This document shows, one piece after another, positions 23,876 to 36,258 of a stretch of DNA of 64,000 nt (its first letter is position 1; each line of letters starts with the position of its first letter). The DNA is from Cristatella mucedo (taxonomy: Eukaryota > Bryozoa > Phylactolaemata > Cristatellidae). The notes beneath the pieces were generated by a model. That model worked only from the letters and a program-made list of their open reading frames with translations, was not told the origin of the DNA and searched no databases. The stretch covers positions 50,001-114,000 of the forward strand of contig WPIO01000142.1 of the NCBI GenBank assembly GCA_009760855.2, given 5' to 3'. The translations under genes and the position numbers were made by a program.

Positions 23876-25731
23876 ATTATAATAATAATAATAATGATAA
23901 TAATAATACGCTTGATAAAGCACCCTCAGAGGAAAGGGAAACCCGATTGAATGGTGAGTGATCTCATGCTTGATAAACAGCGTGGATAACATGGTTGGGG
24001 GGACATGCACACGGATTAGCATGCAAGTGTGCTTAGTAGCAGCATGCACAGTCTCAGCATGCATAAGCACATAAATGGCGAATCACATGGACCCACTAAA
24101 TGCAGTCCTAAATAGGTGTGTTTTTAAGTTCTTATTAAATGTGATCACGTCAGAGGATGTTGTGGCACAAGTCGGGAGTGAGTTCCAGGCTTTGTGAGCA
24201 TACGAACTAAATGCATGGTCTCCAAAGGATTTGAGGTTTGTTTGAGGTAGTGCTATACAGTTAGATTCCGAAAAGCGGGTGGTATGATGCTTGGCCTAGT
24301 GGGTGAGGAGATCCGATAGATAGGCTGGAGCCATAGAATGAAGGGACCTAAAAGTGAGCGACAGAACCTTGAAGTCAATCCGTTGCTTGACTGGTAGCCA
24401 GTGCAGGTCGGCAAGAAGTGGAGTAATGTGGCAACTGCGACGCTCACGACAGACAAGCCTAGCTGCCGAGTTTTGCACCAGCTGCAATCGCCTGATCGCA
24501 CATGCTGGTAGGCCAGTAAGCAGTGAGTTGCAGAAGTCGAGACGGGATGTCACGAATGCATGGACCAACTTAGATGTGGTATCCTTATCTAAACAAGCCT
24601 GAATTTTAGCAATGTAATGAAGCTGAAAATAGGCGGATTTGACTGTGGAGCTGATATGGTCGTCTAGCGAGAGGTTGCTTTGGAATATGACACCTGGATT
24701 TCGAGCTGATTCAACTGGAGATATGCTGGCAGATCCAATTTTGAGAGTCAGCCTTTCCAATCTCTGAATCACACTGGGTTTGCCCATAACTAGTAAGTTG
24801 GTTTTATCATCGTTTAGTTTTAGAAAATTTGCTGCCATCCATGTGCGGATGTCATCAATGCATGCAGCAAGTGAGTTGAGAGAATTTGAGGTGCTCAAAG
24901 GCTGGGAGGGATCAAAGCAAAGGTACAACTGAGTGTCATCCGCATAGAAGTGAAAGCCTAGATTGTGCTTGGCAATCACATGAGCAAGAGGGAGAGTATA
25001 AACCGTGAAAAGAACTGGACCCAGCACGGAGCCCTGAGGTACTCCATATTTCAGAGGTACTTCAGATGATCTTTGTCCATTCACGTCAATACTCTGGAGT
25101 CTCCCACTGAGATAGGACCTGAACCACTGCAGAGCAGTGCCAGTGATGCCCAGGCGAGATGAGAGGCGCTCTAGAAGAACTTTGTGATCGATAGCATCAA
25201 AAGCTGCCGAAAGATCGAGCAAAACAAGCAGAGACACTCTACCCATGTCTGCATTCCTAAGTAGGTCGTTGTATACCCTAAGCAATGCTGACTCTGTGGA
25301 GTGATTAGCTCTAAAGCCAGACTGGAACTTACTAGCGAGGTGTGAGGTTTCGATGTATGAGTTCAGCTTGTCTGCCACGACCAGTTCGAGTGTCTTTGAT
25401 AGGAATGGTAGAAGGGAAACTGGGCGGTAGTTGCTCAAGTTCTCTTGGTCAAGTGTAGCTTTCTTGAGAAGTGGCCTGACTACAGCTTTTTTGAAAGGTG
25501 CTGGGACATGACCTGAGGCTAATGACATATTAATGATGTTAGTTATGCATGGCAGCAGCAGATCAATGCAACGTAGGAGCAGGACAGTGGGAATAGGGTC
25601 CAGAGGACTTGTTGTCTTCTTTGATTGAGATACGAACTTTAGGACTAGATCACTAGTGACCTGCTTAAATGCAGACATTGAGGTGCTGCCAGGAACCGAG
25701 GAACAGCATTCTAGTGGGGAGGTTGTTCCAG
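23876..25731 (-). mobile_element. LINE family 1 copy, 1.86 kb
   Basis: The minus-strand element has its 3' (ATT)n tail at 23876-23910, then GCTTTATCAAGCG. The hairpin is partly deleted, with the text passing from CCTCAGAGGAAAGGG straight to the 3' UTR. The RT region extends to about 25731, where similarity to the copy at 60569-62810 ends. The 5' endonuclease region is absent. A SINE-A-like tail piece follows at 25738-25796. Confidence 0.92.
24083..25678 (-). pseudogene. LINE reverse transcriptase ORF, one nonsense codon
   Basis: This encoded the reverse transcriptase half of an L2/CR1-type ORF2, which copies LINE RNA into DNA at a nicked target. From 25678 it is open for 460 codons. LSNYRPVSLL is at residues 81-90, SGFRANHSTE at 120-129, LLDLSAAFDAID at 153-164 with the first catalytic Asp, GVPQGSVLGP at 212-221 and FYADD at 244-248 with the catalytic pair. 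The frame stops at 24296, where a TAG stands in place of the CAG seen in other copies. The same frame then continues to a natural-looking stop at 24085-24083 after the family C-terminus FRTAFSGSM. The first ATG is internal; the true start and the endonuclease domain are missing. It is the best-preserved RT body in the window. Confidence 0.88.
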
Positions 25732-25737
25732 TGTCTA

Positions 25738-25796
25738 GAGATAGCTCTTCTGCTGCTGATGCTCTTCTGCTGCTATGCAGACGGGGCTGTTTAACT
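25738..25796 (+). mobile_element. SINE-A tail remnant
   Basis: GCTCTTCTGCTGC appears twice, followed by GACGGGGCTGTTTAAC, resembling the last 45 bp of SINE-A. Confidence 0.45.
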
Positions 25797-26988
25797 GTGA
25801 CTGTTTGGCTTTACTTTTTTATCCACGGCACTATGCAGATCTCAAAGAATTTACGATTCTTAACGTGTCTCAAACTCTTGCAGGTTTGAGTCCTAACTGC
25901 ACACGTATAAGGGAACTGTTGTCGTGGAAGCATTCCAGGATTCAGCATTCTAGGCATACAGCATTCAGTTGTACCGCTCGGCTCCTAGGTGTGCCGTTCC
26001 ATTCAGGTTTCCTCACTTCTCTCTGGCCGTCGACTGAGCAGGACAACATAACCCAGAGCTACTCCTCAAGCTTGCCGAAGAAGACTCTCCTGGCAGATGC
26101 TGGCAGCAGCTTCGCCTCCACCCACATGGCTGCTGCTACTGCTGGAGCTGCACAAGGGCTGCGGCCACGTGGGACACGTAGAGTTAGAGCGAGGATCGAA
26201 CTCAGTCTCTCAGCCAAAGGTCTGGAACAGCCCAGTGGCGACCGGTGAAACCCAATGCAGACCGAGATCGGCATGTTCTTGGCACTATTGCAGGACCCAG
26301 CAGCTCGTTTGAATCCAGTGTTTAGATGAAAGGAGCCAGCATCTGGAAGCACTGCTGTTCACTGCACTCTTCGGCCACTTTTCTGTTCTTGGACTGTTTA
26401 TTCTGCTGTGCAGCAGCCGTGTAATTGCTATGCTGATGTGCCGAGCCTCACAGCCTTTGTACCCCTTTGAGCAGTCTGCTGTTGCTGCTAAGCCTGCCGG
26501 GGCGTTGCACCGGCTGGTACCGGCTGCTGGTTACACAAGGCATTGATCCTGACTGTGGTAGATCCCACTTTTTCCGGGGTGGAGCAGAACAGCTGGGGTG
26601 CATGGCTACGCGGCAGGTGCAAGGCAGGTGTTTGGGGTTGGATACATCATATGATGCAGCCACGGATTTGATAGGAATAGAGACGATTGACAAAATTTGA
26701 CACCCTTTTATTCTGACTTTGAATTCTCCTTTGCTTCTGCTTAAGCATTGCCGTTAGTCCGGCCGAGCTCAGCCTGCTTACCTGTATAAGTCTCCGAATC
26801 GTCTTTCACCTGTCTGCACTCAGTCGCAAAAGTCCTATAAGTATGTCCTCCCGTCCTGTGACTGCCTGTCCTTTTGTGCAAAAAAAGAGTTTATCAAGGC
26901 CAGGGCTACTTACGTTTTGCACAGCAATTCGAAGAAATATTTACTGGCAACAGGCAAACAAAGTCATATGCTATTGGTATGCATGTGT
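25797..26988. other. No gene supported
   Basis: A 157-codon frame (25775-26248, +) and smaller ones show no recognisable domain. Confidence 0.4.
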
Positions 26989-27665
26989 TTAGTTTGACGT
27001 CACCCAGCTACTGCTCGTTATGACCTGCTGTATCCACCCAGGCCTTGAAGCCTCGAGCTTCTATGTTGTCTCATCTAATTCAGCATTCCAGTTGGCCTGA
27101 GTGTTTCTGAAAAGATCGGCAACTGATGTAGGCCAATCAGCTCGCCTCAGTAGCCTGTCGATATATTCTCATAAATTATGTGGGTTCTAGATCTGGCGAC
27201 TGGCTGGGCTACTGCATCAGCATCACAGCTTATTCATCAAGAAGCAAGAAGCACTATACTGACCTGGCAATACACTTAGGGTCGTTATCGTGCTGCCAAA
27301 TATAACAATCCACAAGCAGAATGTGTGCACGCTACAATCCACCTTGCATGTTCATTCAGATGTATGCGCTGGTCCATAATACCTTTGATCTGACGCCAAG
27401 CTCCAACACCTTTCCCGGAAAGTAAACCCAAACCATCACTGATTTGCAGCCGAATTTCACTGCAGGATGAGATAGTCATGCTCTATATCAGATCTTTCCC
27501 TCGGCTAATATTTATGCATCACTTTCATTCACCAAATGCCGTGACCTTGTGTGCTTCAGTCCCTGCATAATTCCAGTCTGCCTCTATCCAGTGTGAATGT
27601 AGTTGGCATACTGTAAATAGCACGCTTCGTTAAGTTACCAGTGAACAGAGGTTGCAGGCGTCTTG
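26989..27665 (-). pseudogene. Tc1/mariner-type transposase relic
   Basis: A DDE transposase of a cut-and-paste DNA transposon, read in shifting frames on the minus strand. SCRIARR and NLTKR lie near 27624-27680, HWIEADWNY near 27565-27598 and SVMVW near 27428-27442. GKGVGAW...IKGIMDQR lies near 27365-27420 and QHDNDPK at 27275-27295, holding the second catalytic Asp. PSQSPDL lies near 27190-27212. ADWPTSVADLFRNTQANW lies near 27087-27142, and the end is WVTSN then TAA at 26991-26989. The family's third catalytic residue follows PDLNPI; here that place reads as a stop (27178-27176). The first-Asp site also appears changed. At least three frame changes make it dead. I could not find terminal inverted repeats, and the N-terminal DNA-binding part, expected up to about 28000, is not readable. 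Confidence 0.85.
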
Positions 27666-28335
27666 CAATCCGACAGGACGAGCCACTTCTGGCACCAGCT
27701 GCCTACTCACTGCATCTGTAGAAATTTCGAATTCTGCAGCATCACTTTAATGACCCTAAAGATTTCGAAATGAGACAGTTCTATTCTGAAGTGGTACCAT
27801 CATTTTTACAGTCAGCCAGCCAACAATGCCTAGGATATAGTGGTTTATAGTTGGCTAGACCGACCAGCTGAAATTGTGCCATCCTATTGAAATGGCTCCG
27901 ACTAATCCAGACGAGCAACAGGTCCATGTATATGGCTTTCTTTGCTTGCACGGTTTGATCAAAGTGCCAGATGTTTCAGTATAAAATTTAGTTCTTGATT
28001 CCTCTATGTATAGTACATAGTCTTAAATAACTAGGCTCATGTTGGTATGGCCAATCCAGTCTCGGACTTATTCAGCTTCCCCCTGGCTAAGACTGCCACT
28101 TGATAGAGGCAGCTCCTTGCCCAAAAATTGTTGAATGGACTCTGCCTTGGTTGCCAAACATCAGTCGGCCAGTTGCTGCACAAGTGATGTCACAACACCT
28201 TCGAATCCGACAACACTGCAATGCATGTAAGACCTGTTCAAAACAAAAATTAGCAAGTTTGACCAATTTGGCCTGACCTCTGCATTCAGACTGGATGAAT
28301 GAGGAAAATGCAGAGGATCTAGAAGGGCCGTCGAC
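27666..28335. other. Probable decayed 5' part of the Tc1 element
   Basis: The missing roughly 300 bp of transposase N-terminus and the left terminal repeat would lie here. I see no clear motif. Confidence 0.35.
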
Positions 28336-29920
28336 ATAATAATAATAATAATAATAATTCACTTGATAAAGCGCCCTCAGAGAACTTAATCTCTCTCTAG
28401 GCGCTTTACATTTGCTGCAAAGTGAAATGCAATTGAATGGTAAGTAAAACCATGCTTGAAAAACAAACAAAATAAATAACATGGTTAGGGGTGACATGCA
28501 AAGGGTCAGCATGCGAATGTGGTTAGTGGCAGCATGCACAGTGTCAGCACGCATAAGCACATCAAGGACGAATCACAGGGACCCGCTAAATGCTGGCCTA
28601 AATAGGTGTGTTTTAGGTTCCTTTTAAACGTGTTCAGATCAGGGGATGTTCTGACGCAGGTCGGGTGGGAGTTCCAGGCTGTGGGAGCATACGAACTAAA
28701 TGCATGGTCTCCAAAGGATTGGAGGTTTGTTTGAGGTAGTGCTATACAGTTAGATTCCGAAAAGCGGGTGGTATGATGCTTGGCATGATGGGGTAGTATA
28801 TCTGAAAGATAGGCTGGAGCCATAGAATGAAGGGACCTAAAAGTGAGCGACAGAACCTTGAAGTCAATCCGTTGCTTGACTGGTAGCCAGTGCAGGTCGG
28901 CGAGAAGTGGAGTAATGTGGCAACACAACAGACAAGTCTAGCTGCGGAGTTTTGCACCAGCTGCAATCGCCTGATCGCACATGCTGGTAGGCCAGTAAGC
29001 AGTGAGTTGCAGAAGTCGAGACGGGATGTCAAGAACGCATGGACCAACTTAGATGTGGTATCTTAATCTAAACAAGCCTGAATTTTAGCAATGTTATGAA
29101 GCTGAAAATAGGCGGATTTGACTGTGGAGCTGATATGGTCGTCTAACGAGAGGTCACTTTGGAACATGACACCTAGATTTCGAGCTGATTCAACTGGAGA
29201 TATGCTGGCAGATCCAATTTTGAGAGTCAGCCTTTCGAATCTCTGAATCACACTGGGTTTGCTCATAACTAGTAAGTTAGTTTTATCATCGTTTAGTTTT
29301 AGAAAATTTGCTGCCATCCGTGCGCGGATGTCATCAATGCATGCAGCAAGTGAGTTGAGAGAATTTGAGGTGCTCAAAGGCTGGGAGGGATCAAAGCAAA
29401 GGTACAACTGAGTGTCATCCGCATAGAAGTGAAAGCCTAGATTGTGCTTGGCAATCACATGAGCAAGAGGGAGAGTATAAACCGTGAAAAGAACTGGACC
29501 CAGCACGGAGCCCTGAGGTACTCCATATTTCAGAGGTACTTCAGATGATCTTTGTCCATTCACGTCAACACTCTGGAGTCTCCCACTGAGATAGGACCTG
29601 AACCACTGCAGAGCAGTGCCAGTGATGCCCAGGCGAGATGAGAGGCGCTCTAGAAGAACTTTGTGATCGATGGTGTCAAAAGCTGCCGAAAGATCGAGCA
29701 AAACAAGCAGAGACACTCTACCCATGTCTGCATTCCTAAGTAGGTCGTTGTATACCCTAAGCAATGCTGACTCTGTGGAGTGATTAGCTCTAAAGCCAGA
29801 CTGGAACTTACTAGCAAGGTGTGAGGTTTCGATAAATGAGTTTAGCTGGTCGGCCACGACCCGTTCCAGTGTCTTTGATAGGAATGGTAGAAGGGATACT
29901 GGGCGGTAGTTGCTCAAGTT
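28336..29920 (-). mobile_element. LINE family 1 copy, 1.6 kb
   Basis: 3' (ATT)n tail at 28336-28357, complete GCGCC hairpin end, 3' UTR and RT, truncated at 29920 just upstream of the codons for LSNYRPVSLL. Sequence is close to the copy at 23876-25731. Confidence 0.92.
28580..29920 (-). pseudogene. LINE reverse transcriptase ORF, broken
   Basis: The RT frame is open from the truncation point at 29920 to a TAA at about 29066, where other copies have a Lys codon after QACLD. It contains LSNYRPVSLL, SGFRANHSTE, AFDTID, GVPQGSVLGP and FYADD, so both catalytic aspartate sites survive. Downstream the frame continues (28742-29047), with a deletion near 28922 that removes part of the CRERR codons, and then a shifted frame to the C-terminus. 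About 40 codons upstream of 29920 that remain open (to 30046) are unrelated flanking sequence and not part of the element. Confidence 0.85.
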
Positions 29921-30380
29921 ACTTACATGCACGGTACATATCGGCAGGCACTCTACCTGTACAACCTGCGAGCTGTCCACTATCAGGTGCAGAGGTTTAC
30001 GATCGCACCTTGTTTCACGTGAAGGCTGCACTTTCAGCAACGGCACGGCAGCGACCCGGATTAATTAGTTTTCTCTACCGTGTGGACTCATCCTTGGCCG
30101 CTGCTCTACATAATTTCCTTTAATACAGTTACCGACAAAAGCTTCAAGAATAGTTTAGACACCGGTGCTGATCATGTATTCAACCTTCAGCCCGGCTAGC
30201 AAGACCATACAAATGCTGCGACGACTCTTGCTGGACGAAGCTGCTGATTGACTCCGCGATGTCGATCGCTCCTCTTCCGTCCGGATTATTTGAGCATCAA
30301 TTCAACATACCATCGATTGCCGTCGGCAGACTGAGTGGCAAATGTCAAATGGATATCTCCTTCATCAGCCCCCAAGCGGT

Positions 30381-30381
<1 letters not shown>
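29921..30381. other. No gene seen
   Basis: LINE flank, unique-looking sequence. Confidence 0.45.

Positions 30382-30463
<82 letters not shown>
30382..30463. repeat. (CT)n microsatellite
   Basis: About 41 uninterrupted CT units. All long frames here are read through the repeat. Confidence 0.98.
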
Positions 30464-30468
<5 letters not shown>

Positions 30469-31353
30469 TTCAATGCTTCCTCCCTAGTCACTGCAAGCCG
30501 ATCGTAACGGTCAGAGTCCGATAGTGCAGCAACAACGATGCTGCCCTTGTAGGATACTTGGCCCGGATTCGGACAGGTTAATTGGGACTCAAGCATAACA
30601 AGAGCCCTCATAACTGGATTCAAACTCTTTAGACAAAAGATATTTCCTCCAGTGACGTTACGATGGTCTATAATGGGGAGTCACTGCTTTTCAGGGTGGC
30701 ATACGACAAAGGTAAGTTAAGACTTATCAATGGGGAGCACAAATAAAGACTGTTTATTCGGGGAGAACCTGGCACATTGTGTGCACGATACAAAAAGGAA
30801 GCGAGTTCCAATTCACAGCAAAATGGGCAGCTGTTGACTGTTTTGGTAGATTTTTGACGAGCAGCCGCCACCGGATTGAAGCAGAAGTCGACCGGCTAGC
30901 AAAGCATGCGACCGCAGGAAGCAGTTTCCCAGATGGATCTTCTGTGGCAGCCGCCGGCTGACGTCAGTCGGTAGCCTTGGCAACTCGTCTGGGCGTGTGG
31001 TGTTTGATGACCACCAGCACAAACTTGCAAGGCATGATTGCTCGCAGTGGCCATGCGTAGGCTGATGTACAGGCCTGCGCTGTGCAAGCATGCAACAAGC
31101 CATCGGCCAGCAGCTGCTTCCGCCCTGCTGCTTGCTTGCTGAATGGAGCTCGACCAGGAATTCGTTAGGGTGGCAGCTGATCTTTCGATGGGCTGAACCT
31201 TGGCCTTTACCCCTAGCTGGCCAATCGCAGTTGGTGGGGCACCTTCAAAAAACCAAAAATACCACCTTCAGAGGTAGCTGCTAGCTTGCTTCGGCTCTCT
31301 TGCTAGCCACCCCCTCCCCTGTGCCCTCTCTAGAGCCCCCCTCCTTAGGCCTC
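30464..31353. other. No gene supported
   Basis: Overlapping frames of 60-96 codons with no recognisable motif. Confidence 0.4.
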
Positions 31354-31410
31354 CTCGACTCGACGTCCCCCTCGACTCGACGTCCCCCTCGACTCGACGT
31401 CCCCCTCGAC
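31354..31410 (+). repeat. 17-bp tandem repeat, about 3.3 units
   Basis: Unit CTCGACTCGACGTCCCC at 31354, 31371 and 31388, then a partial unit. It contains a CpG in every TCGA and ACGT word. Confidence 0.93.
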
Positions 31411-32034
31411 GGCCCCAGCTGGGCTGCAAGTGATTGTCGCTAACAATCATGTTTCTTGACTCGTGGGGTAGCTAGTGATATGGCAGCTCTAAGCAGGCAT
31501 TAACACGCATAGCAGTACAAATGTGCAGACGATTGTGCAGACGGCTGCCTGGCCCTGCGGCCTTCGGGTGTTTGACTGCAGCTTCCAGACTTACCCTCGC
31601 CCTCCTCTTCGGGCAGCAATCCCGAGGCAGAGGCAACACGATGCTCACATGCAAGCCGAGGGTAATAGAGAGGCTGGGTAGTGGAGAGGGCTGGCTAAAC
31701 ACCTCATGGGTCCAGCTGAAAAAAGGGTGACGCCGGGCTGTCTCAAACAATGCTGCACCTGTTCGAGCCCCTCACCGCCCCACCCCACCAGCCAAGAACA
31801 TCTCAGCTTTAGCAAACCCAGACCAGAAGCCCGGCAGTACAGTCGAGACTGGCTATAGGAAAACCAATTAATGGGGCGACCAAACTGAAAGTGTGGCTCT
31901 GCACGATTGTCGGGTGACACCTTTCGGCAGACCGCACAGCAAAGTGTTTCTCTATCACTGGGTGCCACTGAATTCATTTGTTGAGACTATAAAGTCTACA
32001 AGAGACACGCCTTCTGCAACAACATTCCAAGAAT
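31411..32034. other. No gene supported
   Basis: Unrecognised frames only. Confidence 0.4.
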
Positions 32035-32106
32035 AGTAAGTCTCTTGCTTGGCACCCTAAGAGAACCGAATGTCTTTCCAAGCACTTTGCAACTCACTGC
32101 CAGAGA
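32035..32106 (-). mobile_element. SINE-B or LINE 3' end fragment
   Basis: TTGGCACCCTAAGAGAACC (plus reading) and TTTCCAAGCACTTTGC repeat the shared 3' end. No tRNA head is present. Confidence 0.6.
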
Positions 32107-32150
32107 ATATATATATCTGTGCGCGTGCGTGTGTGCGTGTGCATGCTTCT

Positions 32151-32325
32151 GTGTATAATTATAAAATTATACTGTTCATTTGCTTGGCGCTCTAAGGGAA
32201 CTTAATCTCGATTGAGGTACTTCACATACGCCACTGGGCTCGAGCCCAAGACTTAGGTAGCCATATGCATTCACCTTGACCTTGGTTAGAGGCGACCACC
32301 TTAACCACTGGGCCAGACCTGAGCT
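32151..32325 (-). mobile_element. SINE-B copy
   Basis: A/T tail, GGCGCTCTAAGGGAAC (plus reading), B-box palindrome GGGCTCGAGCCC, and the head GGCCCAGTGGTTAAGG on the minus strand. An extra roughly 20 bp lies between the B box and head compared with the clean copy. Confidence 0.85.
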
Positions 32326-32459
32326 AATGACGAGCAAGGTATCGTACTTGGGGCAGCATGCAAGACACTCGAGGTCGCCCTGTTTAGTAGGACTCGTTGT
32401 GTCTAATACGAATTCAATCGCGGGCAGGTAAGCACATAAAAGCAGGCCGGCAAAAAGAC

Positions 32460-34760
32460 ACGACAGCCGAGTTCGAAGAGTGGGCCGCAAGACCGGAACC
32501 GGAAGCCGCGGAGCAGGGCTGAGAGCGGCCGGGGCGAGCGAGCCCTGCGAGTGACCTGCTGGCCGGCGCGCGCGCAGGATATCGAAGTCGATTCGACGCT
32601 CGCTAGAGAGCCAGCGACGCTAGTCGGACGGAAGTGACTCGACAGGCGAGGCAGCTCCGCCGTCGACGACGCGCTGTCTCCGTCGCTTCGGATTTCGCCA
32701 GCGGCCGACGATTAAAATGCTCGCCGCGAGTTTCCAGCCGAGCCAGTCGTATCTAAACGTAGAATTGCCGGAGGGCCGTCTGACGGCCCGAAAAGAATTC
32801 CTCCTCGGGCGAGCGCGCGGGGCTGCTGCGGCGGCGGGGGTCCGATTACGCAGCCTCTCCTATGCCTCTCTGCATCTCTCTAGCCGACTGGTCTCCGTTG
32901 CTCTCTCGCTAGTCTTCTATTGCTCTCTTTCTTTCCGCGTCGTTCAACGCAGGGCACTTTGAAAAGCATCGGCTTCTCACACTTCCGCCTACGCGCTCGA
33001 GCCGAATCGCGGCGCGCGCAAGGGGACAAAAGTTCGCGTACTTAATTGCCAATTCGGCGCCGAGCTGCAACCGTTACTTCTGCTGCGGTCGGTTCTTTAA
33101 TGGAGGGGGTTGTACTTTTCTAGAATCGCTAAGAGGTAATTCTATTTATGCACATTTAAAGGGGTCAGCCAGACGCCGCGGCATTCTTCTTGCAGTTCCA
33201 GGCTTTACAAATTAGGATGCTAGTTCCCTTTTGGACGATTAAAAGAATTCTTCCGCAGCTGTCGCAACTAAAGGGCAAAGTAGCTAAGCCTCTGGTTCTT
33301 CAGAAATGAGGCCCGGTCACTCGTTCAAAGCTAAAGAGCCCTTCCTAGAGTGCATGCCGTTTTTGGGACTCTACTGCCAAGGGGCGCGACCTGTTCGTTA
33401 CCTTTTACGTAGCTGCCATCAAAATTGGATGGCCGAGAGCGCATCCTGCTCTCGCGCGCACGCTGCCCAAAGGGGGAAGTGGGTAGCAGCCACTTATTTT
33501 CAGGCGGAGTTCGGGTGGAAGTGCCTGGCAGCTAAAAGCCTAAGGCAGAGAGCTTCGAACAATCGCACGCTACTACGATGTGCCGACCGTCCTCACCGGT
33601 CGATGCTCCGGATTCGATGCTAACTCTCGGTCTGTCTTGGCGAGGAGGCTACGCTTTATTTGAGAGCTGCTACAAGCTCTTTTCGTAGGGCGCTTGCCGG
33701 ATGAAACCACGCGCGTGCCAACTGCTGCAGAGGCATTCTGGGTGAAGCACCCCTTCAGGAGCGCGCTGCAGGTCCGAGCGCGTCGCTCGGACGAGGGCGA
33801 CAGCCTTTGCTGAAGGCCGCTGGCAAAGGAATGGCCCGAGCATCATCACCTTTAAAAAACCCCTTTACGCCATTTGAAATAGTCGGGACCAAGTGAAACC
33901 GATCGAGGCGCGGCGGCGCCCGCCCGCGGCATCCGGCCGCGTCCGTCCGGTTTCCCTGGAGTCTGGAGCCGCAGCAGCTCGACGCTCGATCAGACATCGG
34001 CCGCGCGTCCTTCACTGGGCCGCAAGAGTTGAGAGCTCGCAAGGAAAACTTCCTGAAGATCACCAACTGAAGTAGAATAGAAATGTATTGTAAATATAAT
34101 ATTGAAATGTATGTATTACCAGTGCCTTTCGGTCACCCAAGCCTCTCAAGCCAGCCGGCCGCTCTCTCGGGTGGCTGCGAGGTTTCGTCGGGGGGGGGGA
34201 GAGAAAGGGGCGGCAGACTACCGCGCGCGAAGATTCGAGAGGTTCCAGAGGCTTCTCCTTGGGCTCGACTCTGATGGGGGCCGTAACTTTTCATATTTAT
34301 TTTTATTTTAGACGAGCCAAGAAGCGGCGAGCTCGCCGTCAGCGTGCGTTCGCCGCTCCGAGTTGATTTTCAGAGATCGCATCATCCATCATCCTTTTCA
34401 AAAAGGGCGCTCATATTTAAGCAGAGCTTCGTCCGAGGTCATTCCTTTTAACCCTTTTATGCAGACAAGCTGCACTTGCAACGCGTCTGCTTCAGGCTCT
34501 CGAAAAGAGCGATTCGGGCACGAGCTCGAGTCTCGACCGCGGGACGCGAAGTATCCGCAGGACGCCGCACGCCTTTCTTCAGCCTGAAGCTTCAGAATCT
34601 CCTCTATCCGTTCAGACTCTCTTAAGATTGTCGGTATCGGCGACTTTTTTAGAGCGACTAACGAGGCCTTCCCGGCGAGCTTCTAAGAGACGACCTTTAC
34701 CTCAACTGTAACAGTTCATCGAAGCCTAGCTGTGCGACCGCACCTCTGGCCCCAGCTGGC
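32460..34760. other. CpG-rich tract, possible CpG island
   Basis: CpG is much denser than in flanking sequence, highest at about 32480-32840 and 33880-34040. It includes GGCGCGCGCGC, a G run at about 34190-34199, and a 12-bp-class hairpin GGGCCGTCTGACGGCCC near 32774-32790. Such tracts usually mark unmethylated promoters or first exons. Frames such as 32717-32962 (+, start MLAASFQPSQSYLN) and 33306-33623 (+) have no domain I recognise, and no TATA box or splice pair is convincing. Confidence 0.5.
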
Positions 34761-36258
34761 GGAGCTGCTAGTCAGCAGTTCAATTATGGAGCCTTCGTGA
34801 TCGAAAACTATCGCAACGCCTAAGAATTATTTAAGCGCTTATAGGCACTGCAGCAGGAAAATTGATAACCCGGGCATTGCGGTCCATGCGCCTTTCAAAA
34901 TAATAGATGATATTAATAATACTTGTCAATATTGGGCTACGATAGCCAGATCTCTGTCTGAACACTTCACGCAGGCTGAAGGGGAAGCGTTTAAAATGAT
35001 CTATGGTAATACTGCATGCAATTTCATCACGAGAGAGCACATACACACAATTCACATAGTCGGAGCAAAAGCTACGAGAAAATGGGGCTGTTCAGCTCCA
35101 TTATAAATGTCATCACGTGAACGAAGATCGTAACGTCAGGTGACAGCATAGAATTTTAAGCTTTGGGTGAACTTCAACTGGAGGTTGGTTTCCAAAGGAT
35201 TTTATCATGCAGGCCGTTGTAACAGTCTGCCAAATACCTTTGTTGGAAACAAAATGGTTAGCGACGAAGAAGCTGCACTGCCTGCAAGCTATAGGTGAGG
35301 GCTTGGTGTCTGCGGGTGGCCTAGTAGCTGGAATTTTTGCTGCAGTGCAAAACGATGAACTAAACGTAATGACCAGATGAATAATGGCCAATGTATGCAT
35401 AGTAGTGCAAGATAAAGACAGAGGTATCACTGCCCACAGTGGCTCAAGTTGTCGAGGTTGCATAGATTGCTGCTCTGTTCTTGCAACCGATTACGAGTGA
35501 AGCACGTGTGCCGGACTCGGCGAACGAAAGAACGCCTGCATGCGGCGAAGCAAAGGAGCAATGTAAGGGCAAAGCATCGATACGGGTTCACGACCTCGCC
35601 CACTGGGCTCGAGAGGAAGGCTGCGAGAAAGGCGTATCTAGCATATGCAAACCACCATCTCGATTCTATAGCAGAGAGTCTTGCCCTTTAAGATGCACGT
35701 AAGCGGCGGATGGGCCACCAAACTTGGCTCTCTTCACTGTAGAAATTGGCAGCGTTCTGCTCGCGTCCATGGACGTGCCGCCGTAGTTGGCATGAGGTCA
35801 AGCGATCCATATATGACTACCCAGCCTAGGTAGGTTACACGGTTTGCCTACGTCGCAGCTGCTTGGAAGTACTCGTCAGGCGGTCCTGCTACCGATAGCT
35901 GTGAGCGCTTGGACGGCCTGCTGAGAGGGTAGAGCGGTGGCGTTGGCAAGGTGCTCCGCCTCGTAGGTTAGCTCGGGCTCCAAGCACGCGGCGGCCTGTG
36001 TTACCCTGGAAGAACCAAAGGGTAAAGCCTTGCCACCTTGGCAAATACTAGGCTCCAGTTCCCGAAAAGATATTGGCCCCAACTGCGGTTTGGCTCTCAA
36101 AAACAGTGCTGGGTGCTCTATTTCTATGTGCTCACTAAATTCAGCTTATTCTAGAGGGAATTGGGACTGTGTTATTAAAGGAAATAGTCGAAGTTGGGCC
36201 ACCGATGGTGGCTATGGGCTCCCCCTATGGGCTCCCCCTATGATCCACCTCCAGCTAT
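34761..36258. other. No gene supported; faint LINE trace
   Basis: At about 35155-35230 the minus strand reads IKSFGNQ and HPKLK, resembling the LINE family 1 words LKSFGD and PKAW, with TTTCCAAAGGATTTT in plus text. The rest is unique-looking. A short repeat CTATGGGCTCCCC occurs twice near 36211-36240. Confidence 0.4.

Noticed and set aside
24254-24501. Separate genes on the opposite strand or in other frames over the LINE bodies (for example 24354-24602, 51310-51639, 61073-61330)
   Set aside because: Shadow frames of the reverse transcriptase ORF. The same shadow sequences recur at each LINE copy.
29921-30046. Extra N-terminal codons of the RT frame 29063-30046
   Set aside because: Sequence beyond 29920 does not match other LINE copies and is flank.
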